A stretch of 45,991 bases of DNA. Origin: Faecalibacterium sp. An121. Its GTDB lineage: Bacteria > Bacillota > Clostridia > Oscillospirales > Ruminococcaceae. Both the position numbers and the translations under genes were made by a program. The notes below the pieces were generated by a model. That model had not been told where the DNA came from. It did no database searches and worked only from the letters and a program-made list of their open reading frames with translations. Of the stretch, positions 32,909-40,290 are shown piece by piece. The stretch spans positions 1 to 45,991 of the forward strand of contig NZ_NFLM01000020.1 in NCBI RefSeq assembly GCF_002160915.1, given 5' to 3'. Position 1 is the first letter of the stretch, and every line of letters starts with the position of its first letter.

Positions 32909-33547
32909 ATGAACTGGCTGACAAAGCTCGAGCGGAAATACGGCCGCTGGTGTATCCCCAACCTCATCGCCATCCTAGTGGGCGGGCAGATCGTCGTCTA
33001 TGCGGTGGAACTGTTTGTGAACCGCTATATCACCTATTTCCTCACCCTCACCCGGCCGGCCCTCTTTGCCGGCGAGGTCTGGCGTCTGGTGACCTTCCTG
33101 TTCGTACCCTTTTCCTCGGGCGGCATCCTGAGCTTTGCCCTGGGGGCCTACTTCACCTGGTTCATCGGGTCGGCGCTGGAGGCTGTGTGGGGGGACTTCC
33201 GCTTCAACCTCTATATCCTGGCGGGGATGCTGGGGGCGGTGCTGGCCTGCCTGGCCACCGGCTGGGCGGACACCTACTGTCTGTCCCTGTCCCTTCTGCT
33301 GGCCTTTGCGCTGCTCTACCCCGAGATGCAGGTGCTGCTGTTCTATATCATCCCCATCAAGGTCAAGTATTTTGGGATCTTTGCGGCGGCCATCTGGGTG
33401 CTCAGCTTTTTCGGCACCAGCTGGGCGGGCCGGCTGAATTACCTGCTGTCCATGGCGGGGTTCTTTTTGTTCTTCGGCCCCGTGCTCTGGTCCAACATCC
33501 GTGCGTGGTACCGGCGGGAGCAGTGGCGGCGCCGGAACCGCCGCTGA
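32909..33547 (+). CDS. Rhomboid-like membrane protein lacking catalytic residues
   Basis: A 212-residue polytopic membrane protein with about six hydrophobic segments. The GEVWRLVTFLFVP motif (about 55-67) and following helices resemble the first loop of rhomboid proteases. The GxSxG serine motif expected in the fourth helix is replaced by YCLSLSLLLAF, and no histidine is found in the last helix (GFFLFFGPVLW). It is therefore likely a pseudoprotease, if the fold call is right. The C-terminus is strongly basic (RREQWRRRNRR). AGGAGG precedes the ATG, and the delta'-like gene follows 13 bases later. Confidence 0.7.
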   Translation: MNWLTKLERKYGRWCIPNLIAILVGGQIVVYAVELFVNRYITYFLTLTRPALFAGEVWRLVTFLFVPFSSGGILSFALGAYFTWFIGSALEAVWGDFRFNLYILAGMLGAVLACLATGWADTYCLSLSLLLAFALLYPEMQVLLFYIIPIKVKYFGIFAAAIWVLSFFGTSWAGRLNYLLSMAGFFLFFGPVLWSNIRAWYRREQWRRRNRR

Positions 33548-33560
33548 GGAGGGCCGCGCC

Positions 33561-34517
33561 ATGATGCTGGACCGTCTGGAGGGCAACCAGGCCCTGAAAG
33601 AGGAGGTGGGCCGGATGCTGGCGGCCCGCCGCCTGAGCCACAGCCTGCTGCTGGTGGGCGAGGAGGGCCTGGGGGCCGGCTTTGCGGCGCGCTGCATCGC
33701 CGCGGATTACCTCTACCCGGCGGGAGGGCCCGCCGCCGAGGCCCTGCTGCGGGGGGAATGCTGCCGCGCCGTGGCCAAAGCCGGCGACCGCTCCAGCGGC
33801 CAGGTGGAAACGGGGATCGTGCGGGAGGCCATCTCGGTGGAAGGGATGGGCAGCGGCGGACGGTATCTGGTGGGCCAGGTGACCGCCATGCGCAGCGAGA
33901 TCTTCAACACCAGCCTGTCGGCGGAGGGGCGGGCCGTCCTGCTCTACCACGCCGAAAAGATGAACGGCGAGTCGGCCAACGCCCTGCTGAAAGTGATGGA
34001 GGAGCCCCCCGAGGGGGTGCTTTTTGTGCTGACCGCCCAGTCTCTGGCGGGGGTGCTGCCCACCATCCGCAGCCGGTGCGTCAGTTTTGCTTTGGCGCCG
34101 GTGCCGGCAGAGGACTGCGCCGCCTTCTGCGCCGGACAGGGGGTGCCCAAAAAGGAAGCCGCCCGGCTGTCCGACCTCTTTGAAGGGCGGATCGGGTCGG
34201 TGCTGGCCGCTGCACAGGACCCTGCCCGCCGCAGGCAGCTGGAGGAGGCGGAAGCCCTGGCCCGGGCGGCCGCCGCCGGGGACCACTACGCCGCCTCGGT
34301 CCTGCTGGCCCGCTACGAGCGGGACAAGGCGGGGGCCGTGGTCCTGCTGCGGGATCTGTGCGCCTATGCGGCGGCAGGGCTGCGGGGCGGTAAGATTTCC
34401 CCCTTGCAGGGCCAGGCGGCCGCCGGGACCGCCCGGCTGGCCGGGCAGGCCATCTGGCAGCTGGAGCGGCAGGTCAATGTGAAAATCGTGCTGCAAGTGT
34501 TTGCGGCAAGCCTGTAA
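33561..34517 (+). CDS. holB: DNA polymerase III delta'-like clamp-loader subunit
   Basis: A 318-residue AAA+ family protein. It has the clamp-loader pattern LSHSLLLVGEEGLGAGFAA, the sensor-type EKMNGESANALLKVMEEPPEGVLFVLTAQSLAGVLPTIRSRCVSF and helical C-terminal collar. The P-loop lacks the GKT lysine, as in other delta' subunits, which do not hydrolyse ATP. The usual four-cysteine zinc module is reduced to GECCRAVA. The start MMLDRLEGN is supported by GAGGAGGG. In many Firmicutes this gene is next to ricT; here ricT is about 6 kb away. Confidence 0.85.
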   Translation: MMLDRLEGNQALKEEVGRMLAARRLSHSLLLVGEEGLGAGFAARCIAADYLYPAGGPAAEALLRGECCRAVAKAGDRSSGQVETGIVREAISVEGMGSGGRYLVGQVTAMRSEIFNTSLSAEGRAVLLYHAEKMNGESANALLKVMEEPPEGVLFVLTAQSLAGVLPTIRSRCVSFALAPVPAEDCAAFCAGQGVPKKEAARLSDLFEGRIGSVLAAAQDPARRRQLEEAEALARAAAAGDHYAASVLLARYERDKAGAVVLLRDLCAYAAAGLRGGKISPLQGQAAAGTARLAGQAIWQLERQVNVKIVLQVFAASL

Positions 34518-34528
34518 ACGCACAAGAC

Positions 34529-34564
34529 CCCCGCCCCGGCGCTTGCGGTACGCCGGAACGGGGG
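34529..34564 (+). terminator. Hairpin after holB
   Basis: CCCCCG...CCGGCG pairs with CGCCGG...CGGGGG over a short loop. No T run follows, so it may be a weak or factor-dependent terminator. Confidence 0.45.
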
Positions 34565-34747
34565 CCCTGTGTGGGGTATTACTTTGGGTGTGAGGAGGAA
34601 TCATGTGCAAGTCAGCGGTTGCGGCCCCGCCGGCTTGTGATTGTAGTATACCCAGTCTTTGCGTGAAAATGGTTACAAACCTGTGAAGAAACTGTAAAAA
34701 GGCCCAAGGGGGGCGCGGGCGCTTTTTCAAAACGCCGAAAACCGGCA

Positions 34748-35284
34748 TCATTCCTTGATTTTCGCGCTTTCCGATGGGACGGCTGCGGCATGCTGCGCCC
34801 CAAGGTGCACATAGGATATAGCGTTGTATTGGCAGGCGGCGGCCTGCGCCTGGCTGACATCCTTCACCACGCGGGCGGGAGCGCCCACGGCCAGGGCGCC
34901 GTCGGGGATCACTTTGCCCTCCGGCACCAGGGCCCCCGCCCCGATGATGCACCCTTTGCCCACCTTGCAGCCGTTCAGCAGGGTGGCGTGCATCCCGATC
35001 AGACTGCCGGCCCCCACCTCGGCCCCGTGGATGATGGCCCCGTGGCCCACCGTCACGTCCCGTTCCAGGATGAGATGGCTGCCGGGGTCGCAGTGCAGCA
35101 CCGCGTTGTCCTGCACGTTGCAGTTTTCCCCCACCAGGATGCTGCCCTCGTCCCCGCGCAGCACGGCCCCGTACCAGACGGTGGAACCGGCTTCCAGGGT
35201 GACGTCCCCCGCCACCACCGCGGTCCCGGCCACAAAGGCTGCGCCCAGGTCCCGGGGCGTTTTTCCGCACACGGTCACAAACAT
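34748..35284 (-). CDS. Gamma-carbonic-anhydrase-like hexapeptide-repeat protein
   Basis: A 178-residue left-handed beta-helix protein built of hexapeptide repeats (about 15-140). Three histidines of the gamma-class zinc site are present in AVLHCDPG and VGHGAIIHG, and the arginine in GAVLRGDEG is conserved. The family includes CamH-type carbonic anhydrases and YrdA/PaaY-type thioesterases, so activity is uncertain. AAAGGTGG precedes the ATG. It is transcribed away from the carboxypeptidase gene through an overlapping promoter pair. Confidence 0.88.
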   Translation of the reverse strand: MFVTVCGKTPRDLGAAFVAGTAVVAGDVTLEAGSTVWYGAVLRGDEGSILVGENCNVQDNAVLHCDPGSHLILERDVTVGHGAIIHGAEVGAGSLIGMHATLLNGCKVGKGCIIGAGALVPEGKVIPDGALAVGAPARVVKDVSQAQAAACQYNAISYVHLGAQHAAAVPSESAKIKE

Positions 35285-35306
35285 AGTCGAAAAACCACCT
35301 TTCTCT

Positions 35307-35335
35307 TTGAGTCTGTTTGTGGTATCTTATAGTAT
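35307..35335 (+). promoter_or_regulatory. Promoter of the D,D-carboxypeptidase gene
   Basis: TTGAGT (35307-35312), a 17-base spacer and TAGTAT (35330-35335). Its -10 box overlaps the opposite-strand -10 box TATACT (35336-35331). Confidence 0.6.
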
Positions 35336-35339
35336 AGCA
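35331..35339 (-). promoter_or_regulatory. Extended -10 promoter of the gamma-CA-like gene
   Basis: TGC-TATACT on the minus strand is an extended -10 element. The -35 region is weak (TGCGCT). It lies 47 bases before the start codon. Confidence 0.55.
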
Positions 35340-35397
35340 TAAATCGTCGAAAAGCGCAGGGCCTGTCCGAGGCGCTCTGCTTTGAAGGAGGTTTGTT

Positions 35398-36693
35398 ATG
35401 AGCGATCTTTTCCGCCTGAAGCTGCGCCGCGCCGGGGCGGCGGTGTGCGCGGTGGTGCTGGTCTTGTGGCTGGCGCTGCCCGCCGCAGCCGCTTATCCCA
35501 TGCCGGTGCAGACCACCTATCAGGATGAATCGGTCTATCTGTTCGACCTGGACACCGGCAAGACCATCCTGGAGCAGAATGCCAGCCAGCCCCGTTACAT
35601 TGCCAGCCTGACCAAGATGATGACCGCCCTTTTGCTGCTGGAGAGCGGGGCGGATCTGGACGGGGAGGTCACCGTGCCCACCTCCCTGACCCAGGAGTTC
35701 ACCGACATCCGCAACGCCAACGGCACCACCATGGGCCTGCGGATCGGGGAGACGGTCCGCCGCAGGGATCTTTTGTACGGGCTGGTGGTGGCCAGCGCCA
35801 ACGATGCGGCCAGCGTCATCGCCAGCGACCTGGCGGGAGGCGACATCACCGCCTTTGTGGCCCGGATGAACGCCCGGGCCGCCGAGCTGGGCTGCACCGA
35901 CACCAACTTCACCTGCCCCCATGGGCTGTATGACTACGGCAACGTGTCCACCGCCCGGGATCTGGCCAGGATCGCGGCGGCCTGCTACGCGCAGTCCGGG
36001 TATATGGAGGCAGCCCAGTCGGTCACCTATACCCTGCCCGCCACCAACCTCCACACCGAATCGCGGGAGATCCAGACCACCAACCTGATGCTCTACCCCG
36101 ACCAGCCCTATTACAGGGACTACATCCGCGGCATGAAGACCGGCTTCACCACCCTGGCGGGCCGGTGTTTCGTCACCTTTGCCCAGCAGGAGGGCCATAC
36201 CTATGGCCTGGTGGTGCTGGGGTCCGACCTGGACAACATCTACCGGGAGTGCGCCGAGCTGCTGGATTGGGTGTTCGCCACCTTCAACGACCGGCAGCTG
36301 GTGGATACCACCGCCGTGCTGGCCACTGTCCCCCTGACCCAGTGCCGCGCCTACCCCGAGGTGGAGCTGTATGCGGCCAACGTGGTGGACGGCTACGGCC
36401 ATCCCGACGACGCGGTCACCTTCGAGTTCCAGCTGCCCGAGAGCATCCGGGCCACCGTGGAGGAGGGCCAGGTGGTGGGCACCGCCACCGTCCTGCTGGA
36501 CGGTTATGAGGTGGGGAGCGTAGATCTGGTCACCCACCGGAAATACGTCTCCAACTTCCACACCGACCTGGTGTCCACCCTGAAGCTGCTGCCGGCGCTG
36601 GTGGTCCTTCTGCTGGTGCTGGCGGTGTTCACGGTGCTGGCCGGCGGCGGGCCGGGGCTGTTTGCCCGGCGCGGCAGGAGAAGGCGGCACTGA
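35398..36693 (+). CDS. D-alanyl-D-alanine carboxypeptidase (DacA-type, S11)
   Basis: A 431-residue low-molecular-weight penicillin-binding protein that trims peptidoglycan stem peptides. A signal peptide (about 12-33) is followed by the S11 domain. The active-site serine and lysine are in SLTK (Ser70, Lys73), SxN is in VVASANDAAS, and KTG is in GMKTGFTTLAG. A C-terminal domain with beta strands leads to a membrane helix (about 395-418) and a basic tail. AAGGAGG precedes the ATG. In spore formers several such enzymes exist (DacA, DacB, DacF); which one this is cannot be told. Confidence 0.93.
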   Translation: MSDLFRLKLRRAGAAVCAVVLVLWLALPAAAAYPMPVQTTYQDESVYLFDLDTGKTILEQNASQPRYIASLTKMMTALLLLESGADLDGEVTVPTSLTQEFTDIRNANGTTMGLRIGETVRRRDLLYGLVVASANDAASVIASDLAGGDITAFVARMNARAAELGCTDTNFTCPHGLYDYGNVSTARDLARIAAACYAQSGYMEAAQSVTYTLPATNLHTESREIQTTNLMLYPDQPYYRDYIRGMKTGFTTLAGRCFVTFAQQEGHTYGLVVLGSDLDNIYRECAELLDWVFATFNDRQLVDTTAVLATVPLTQCRAYPEVELYAANVVDGYGHPDDAVTFEFQLPESIRATVEEGQVVGTATVLLDGYEVGSVDLVTHRKYVSNFHTDLVSTLKLLPALVVLLLVLAVFTVLAGGGPGLFARRGRRRRH

Positions 36694-36721
36694 GCGGCGG
36701 CAGGCGCGAAAAACCAAACGA

Positions 36722-36757
36722 AAAGGCCCGGACGGGGATAAGACCGTCCGGGCCTTT
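36722..36757. terminator. Bidirectional terminator between carboxypeptidase and birA
   Basis: AAAGGCCCGGACGG and CCGTCCGGGCCTTT form a perfect 14-bp stem with an 8-base loop. T-rich runs follow on both strands. Confidence 0.85.
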
Positions 36758-36807
36758 CTGCTGTGGAACATACAGCGCGTAATATTACAGATCGTATTTC
36801 CAAAAAC

Positions 36808-37572
36808 TCACAGATGGCCATAGATGCCCTGGATGGATACCTCCCCGGTAAAGACCCGCTCCTCCCCGCTGTCGGTGCGGACGATGAGCCGGCCCTCGGA
36901 GTCGATGCCGGTGGCGGTGCCTGTGCCGGCGTGCCCGCCCTGGTTGAAGGAGACCTGCCGGCCCAGGTTGACGCAGGCGGCGGTGTATTCCTCCCGGTAG
37001 GGGGCGAAGCCCTCGGGTCCGAAGGTGTACAGCTCCCGGTCAAAGCCGAAGTCGGTCAGGCCCTCGGCCAGCCAGGAAGGGTCGGTCTCCAGATCCACCC
37101 CGGCCCCCTGCAGCAGCAGGGAGGTGCCGTAGGGCAGCTCCGCCTGGTCAAAATAGCTTTGGGGCTGGGCCAGATTGATGCCGATGCCGCACAGATACCC
37201 CCGGCCCTGGTCGTTGGTGCCGTAACTGACCGCCTCACAGAGGATGCCGACCACCTTTTTGCCTCCCAGCAGCAGGTCGTTGGGCCACTTGATGGCGCAC
37301 TCCACCCCGTAGCGCAGGGCCAGCTGCTTGCGCACCGCCAGGCTGGCCAGCAGAGGCAGGGTCCCGGGCTGGACCATGGGCACCTTGAGCACGGCGGTGT
37401 AATAGAGGGCCTGCCCTGCCGCGTTGACCCAGCGGCGGCCCAGACGGCCCCGCCCGTCGGTCTGGCAGGTGGTGTACACCGCCCCCACCGGCCCGAATTC
37501 CTCGATATGCTCTTTGGCATAAAGATTGGTGCTGCCGCACTGGGGCAGGCAGCGCACTTCGTTGAGGCTCAC
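36808..37572 (-). CDS. birA: Biotin-[acetyl-CoA-carboxylase] ligase, BirA without repressor domain
   Basis: A 254-residue ligase that attaches biotin to carboxylase carrier domains. Motifs are STNLYAKEHIEE, the biotinyl-AMP loop QTDGRGRLGRRWVN (GRGRxGR), CAIKWPNDLLLGGKKVVGILCE and CGIGINLAQP. No N-terminal helix-turn-helix is present, so it is a monofunctional ligase. The start is GTG at 37572, with GGGAGG upstream. It overlaps the stop of the phosphoesterase gene in a GTGA, which indicates translational coupling. Confidence 0.93.
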   Translation of the reverse strand: MSLNEVRCLPQCGSTNLYAKEHIEEFGPVGAVYTTCQTDGRGRLGRRWVNAAGQALYYTAVLKVPMVQPGTLPLLASLAVRKQLALRYGVECAIKWPNDLLLGGKKVVGILCEAVSYGTNDQGRGYLCGIGINLAQPQSYFDQAELPYGTSLLLQGAGVDLETDPSWLAEGLTDFGFDRELYTFGPEGFAPYREEYTAACVNLGRQVSFNQGGHAGTGTATGIDSEGRLIVRTDSGEERVFTGEVSIQGIYGHL

Positions 37573-38057
37573 CGCTTGGGCACCTCCCTGTGCTCGGCCC
37601 GCATCACCTTGCCGTCGGCCAGGGTCAGGATGCCGTAGGTGTCCGGCCCCACATAACACCGCCCGCAGGAACCGGGGTTGAACAGCAGAACGGTGCCGTG
37701 CTGCTCGGCCAGAGGGATGTGGGTATGCCCGAACAGGGCCACTTCCGCCCCGCGGGCGGCTGCGGTCTCAGCCAGTGTGTCCAAATCGTATTTGACACCG
37801 TACATATGCCCATGGGTATAGAATACTACCACGCTGTCAAAGGCGGCCAGGCCGTCCAGCGGCTCCAGCGCGCCGTAATCGCAGTTCCCGGCGACCGAGT
37901 AGACCCGCAGCTTGGGGGAGACGATCAGGGCGCGTTCCAGGTCGTGCAGGCCGTCCCCCAGGTAGATGACGGCGTCGGCGTCGCTCTCTGCGGTGAGGAT
38001 GCGCTGGACCGCCTCCGCGCTGCCGTGGCTGTCGCTCAGGATCAAAAGTTTCGTCAT
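37569..38057 (-). CDS. YfcE/MJ0936-type metallophosphoesterase
   Basis: A 162-residue calcineurin-like phosphodiesterase. Metal ligands are seen in SDSHGS (D-x-H), YLGDGLHD (GD), VAGNCDYG (GN), YTHGHMYG and FGHTHIP (GH-x-H), in the proper order. The cellular substrate is unknown. It lies between rsmI and birA in a tightly packed minus-strand operon (15-base gap to rsmI, 4-base overlap with birA). Confidence 0.92.
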   Translation of the reverse strand: MTKLLILSDSHGSAEAVQRILTAESDADAVIYLGDGLHDLERALIVSPKLRVYSVAGNCDYGALEPLDGLAAFDSVVVFYTHGHMYGVKYDLDTLAETAAARGAEVALFGHTHIPLAEQHGTVLLFNPGSCGRCYVGPDTYGILTLADGKVMRAEHREVPKR

Positions 38058-38072
38058 AAGGATGGCTCTCCT

Positions 38073-38930
38073 TTATTCTCCGCCGCCGTCCTGCTCTTGC
38101 AGGGTCAGCAGCAGCTTGTAGATCTCGCTTTTCCCGTAGGGTGTGCCCTGGGCCGCGGCTTTGGCGGCGGCGGTGGGGGGCAGCCCCTCCTGCCGCATCA
38201 GGGCCAGGGCATGGGCGGCGGCCTCGGCCAGGGTGGGGGCATCGGCAGGGTCCGCTTCAGGGGCGCCTGCCATTACCAGAACATATTCCCCCCGGGGGTC
38301 GGCCTGTGCATAGTGGGCGGCGGCCTCGGCCAGGGTGGTCTTCCAGATCTCCTCGTGCAGTTTGGTCAGCTCCCGGCAGAGGGTGACGCTGCGTTCCCCG
38401 CCAAAGGCGGCGGCCAGCTCGTCCAGGGTGGACCGCAGCCGGTGGGGCGCTTCGTAAAAGATGACGGTGCGCGTCTCCCCTTCCAAGGCGGCCAGCCGTT
38501 TGCGGCGCAGACGGCGTTCGGCGGGCAGGAACCCCTCAAAGACCCAGCGGGAGGTGTCCTGGCCCGACACGGCCAGAGCGGTGACGCAGGCCGAGGCTCC
38601 CGGCACCGGCGTGACGGGGATCCCCCGGGCCAGGGCGTCCCGGACGATGACCGCCCCGGGGTCCGAGATGCAGGGCATCCCCGCATCCGAGCACAGGGCG
38701 CAATTCTCTCCCGCCTCGATCCGGCGCAGGATGCCCTCGCCCCGGTTCAGAGCGTGCTCGTGGTAGCTGACCATCGGCTTTTTCAGCCCCAGATGGTTGA
38801 GCAGACGCATGGTGACCCGGGTGTCCTCAGCGGCGACAAAGTCTGCCGCCCCAAAAGCCGCTGCCGCCCGCGGGGTCATATCTTCCAGATTGCCGATGGG
38901 GGTGGCGACGATGTACAGCGTTCCGGCCAT
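38073..38930 (-). CDS. rsmI: 16S rRNA (cytidine1402-2'-O)-methyltransferase RsmI
   Basis: A 285-residue SAM-dependent enzyme that methylates the ribose of C1402 in the ribosomal P site. The start MAGTLYIVATPIGNLEDMTPRA has GGAGGT just upstream. Family signatures are AEDTRVTMRLLNHL, CALCSDAGMPCISDPG, PVPGASACVTALAVSG and FYEAPHRLRSTLDEL. Length is normal. The adjacent upstream gene is a TrmN6-like methyltransferase, a common arrangement in Firmicutes (yabB-yazA-rsmI). Confidence 0.95.
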   Translation of the reverse strand: MAGTLYIVATPIGNLEDMTPRAAAAFGAADFVAAEDTRVTMRLLNHLGLKKPMVSYHEHALNRGEGILRRIEAGENCALCSDAGMPCISDPGAVIVRDALARGIPVTPVPGASACVTALAVSGQDTSRWVFEGFLPAERRLRRKRLAALEGETRTVIFYEAPHRLRSTLDELAAAFGGERSVTLCRELTKLHEEIWKTTLAEAAAHYAQADPRGEYVLVMAGAPEADPADAPTLAEAAAHALALMRQEGLPPTAAAKAAAQGTPYGKSEIYKLLLTLQEQDGGGE

Positions 38931-38943
38931 AATACCTCCAGTG

Positions 38944-39639
38944 TCAGCCCTCGTGGGCTGGTCCATATTGTGCGGCCCCGGCGCTGACCAGGATGTCAGG
39001 CTCCAGCTTCAGGCCGGTGCGGCGATTCTTCTGCCCTTCCACCAGGAACAGCCAGGGCGCGGCCCCGGGGCTGCTGCGCACAAAGGCCAAACGCTTGGGT
39101 TCCAGCCGGTACTGGCGCAGCACGGCCAGCACCTCGGCCAGACGCTCGGGCCTGTGGCAGAGGGTCAGCTTGCCCCCGTCCCGCAGCAGCCGGAATGCGC
39201 AGGCGCACACGTCTGCCAGGGTGCAGCTGCCCTCGTGGCGGGCGGCCGCACGGGCGGGGTCGGGGCTGGCGGGGCCCGCCGCAAAATAGGGCGGGTTGCA
39301 GGCGGCCAGATGGTACTGGCCCGCCTCCCCGGGATCGGGCGTCCAGGTGCGCAGGTCGGCGCAGACCGGGCGGATGTGGCAGATGCCCTGGTCGGCGGCG
39401 GCCCGGGCCAGCAGGGCGCTGGCTTCGGGCTGGAGCTCCAGGGCCAGACAGGGGCCGCGGTGGCCTTTGTCGTGCCATTCCAGGGCCACTACGCCACAGC
39501 CGGAGCACAGGTCCGCGGCGCGCTGTCCCGGGGCGGGCCGGGCAAAGCGGGCCAGCAGCAGCGCGTCGGTGCCAAAGCAGTGGGCCGGGGTGCAGTAGAT
39601 GCTGGTCCTATTATACAAAATTTCGGTTGAATATTCCAT
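38944..39639 (-). CDS. TrmN6/YabB-like SAM-dependent methyltransferase
   Basis: A 231-residue methyltransferase of the tRNA1(Val) A37 N6 type. The SAM-binding motif is RAADLCSGCGVVALEW (about 41-56) and the catalytic motif is AACNPPYFAAG (NPPY). The N-terminal GTDALLLARFA also fits. The start MEYSTEILYN (39639) is chosen by homology; the ribosome binding site is weak (AGG). It lies directly before rsmI. Confidence 0.88.
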   Translation of the reverse strand: MEYSTEILYNRTSIYCTPAHCFGTDALLLARFARPAPGQRAADLCSGCGVVALEWHDKGHRGPCLALELQPEASALLARAAADQGICHIRPVCADLRTWTPDPGEAGQYHLAACNPPYFAAGPASPDPARAAARHEGSCTLADVCACAFRLLRDGGKLTLCHRPERLAEVLAVLRQYRLEPKRLAFVRSSPGAAPWLFLVEGQKNRRTGLKLEPDILVSAGAAQYGPAHEG

Positions 39640-39733
39640 AGCTAAACCTGGGCCCCTATAAAAAAAGATGCGCCCGGCGGGGGCGCTGGGCTGCGAAAGG
39701 AAAGCGGCCCGGTGGGCCGTGCGGACAACAGGC

Positions 39734-39764
39734 AAAAACGGCGGACCCTTTCGGGCCCGCCGCT
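39734..39764 (-). terminator. Terminator after the ferredoxin gene
   Basis: CGGCGGGCCC pairs with GGGTCCGCCG over GAAA (one G-T wobble), followed on the minus strand by TTTTT. Confidence 0.8.
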
Positions 39765-39789
39765 TTGGTCTGCTTTGTGGCGAAATCGC

Positions 39790-39960
39790 TTACTCAGCGG
39801 TGATAGCGCCGGTGGGGCAAGCGCCCTCGCAAGCGCCGCAGTCGATGCAAGCGGCAGCGTCAACGACGGCCACGTTGTCCTCGACCTTCACAGCGCCAAC
39901 AGGGCAAGCGCCCTCGCAGGCGCCGCAGCCGATGCATGCGTCACTAACCTTATGTGCCAT
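39790..39960 (-). CDS. 2[4Fe-4S] ferredoxin, clostridial type
   Basis: A 56-residue electron carrier. Two nearly identical cluster motifs, CIGCGACEGACP (from Cys9) and CIDCGACEGACP, supply eight cysteines for two [4Fe-4S] clusters, and the halves reflect the internal duplication. The start MAHKVSDAC has AAAGGAGAG 7 bases upstream. It is probably highly expressed, with a good promoter (40094-40122) and its own terminator. In such anaerobes it serves pyruvate:ferredoxin oxidoreductase, hydrogenase or Bcd/Etf reactions (inference). Confidence 0.96.
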   Translation of the reverse strand: MAHKVSDACIGCGACEGACPVGAVKVEDNVAVVDAAACIDCGACEGACPTGAITAE

Positions 39961-40063
39961 AGTAGAACTCTCCTTTCGACCCGTGCCTAACAAAACTGGA
40001 AAACGGGGAAACCACCCCCAGAGGTCTGCTCCTGCACGGCCGCAGCCAAGCCTCTCTTAGGAG

Positions 40064-40081
40064 ACGCCGTCTGCGGCGTCT
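40064..40081. repeat. Hairpin in the ferredoxin leader
   Basis: GACGCCG and CGGCGTC pair over a 4-base loop. On the minus strand it lies at the very 5' end of the ferredoxin message and may protect it. On the plus strand it is followed by TTTT and could act as a terminator. Confidence 0.4.
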
Positions 40082-40093
40082 TTTCCTGTGCCG

Positions 40094-40122
40094 ATTGTAG
40101 CAAAGACAAACCGAAAAGGCAA
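40094..40122 (-). promoter_or_regulatory. Ferredoxin promoter
   Basis: TTGCCT (40122-40117), a 17-base spacer and TACAAT (40099-40094), which gives a leader of about 125 bases. Confidence 0.75.
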
Positions 40123-40236
40123 GACTAACCGTGCCCCGGCAACAACCAAACCTGCGATTTTGGCTGAATGCACAAAAGCATCCGCTAACTTTCGGGGAGT
40201 TTACGGCGTGTTTTTCGTGGAAAATCACGATACATG

Positions 40237-40274
40237 GTTATACTAAGCTAACCGTGTTATACTAAGCTAACCGT
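40237..40274. repeat. Two perfect 19-bp tandem repeats
   Basis: The unit GTTATACTAAGCTAACCGT occurs at 40237-40255 and again, unchanged, at 40256-40274. Including the preceding G, the unit has GGTTA and TAACC arms 8 bases apart. Related GCTAAC or ACTAACCG sequences recur at about 40123-40131 and 40183-40190. The repeats lie between the ricT stop and the ferredoxin promoter. Confidence 0.85.
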
Positions 40275-40290
40275 TTTTCCCCCGGCAAAG

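Noticed and set aside
40237-40254. A DtxR/IdeR-type iron box in the tandem repeat
   Set aside because: The GGTTA and TAACC arms are 8 bases apart here, not the 3 of a DtxR box, so the resemblance is superficial.
40237-40274. A CRISPR array
   Set aside because: There are only two units, they are directly adjacent with no spacer between them, and no cas genes are present.
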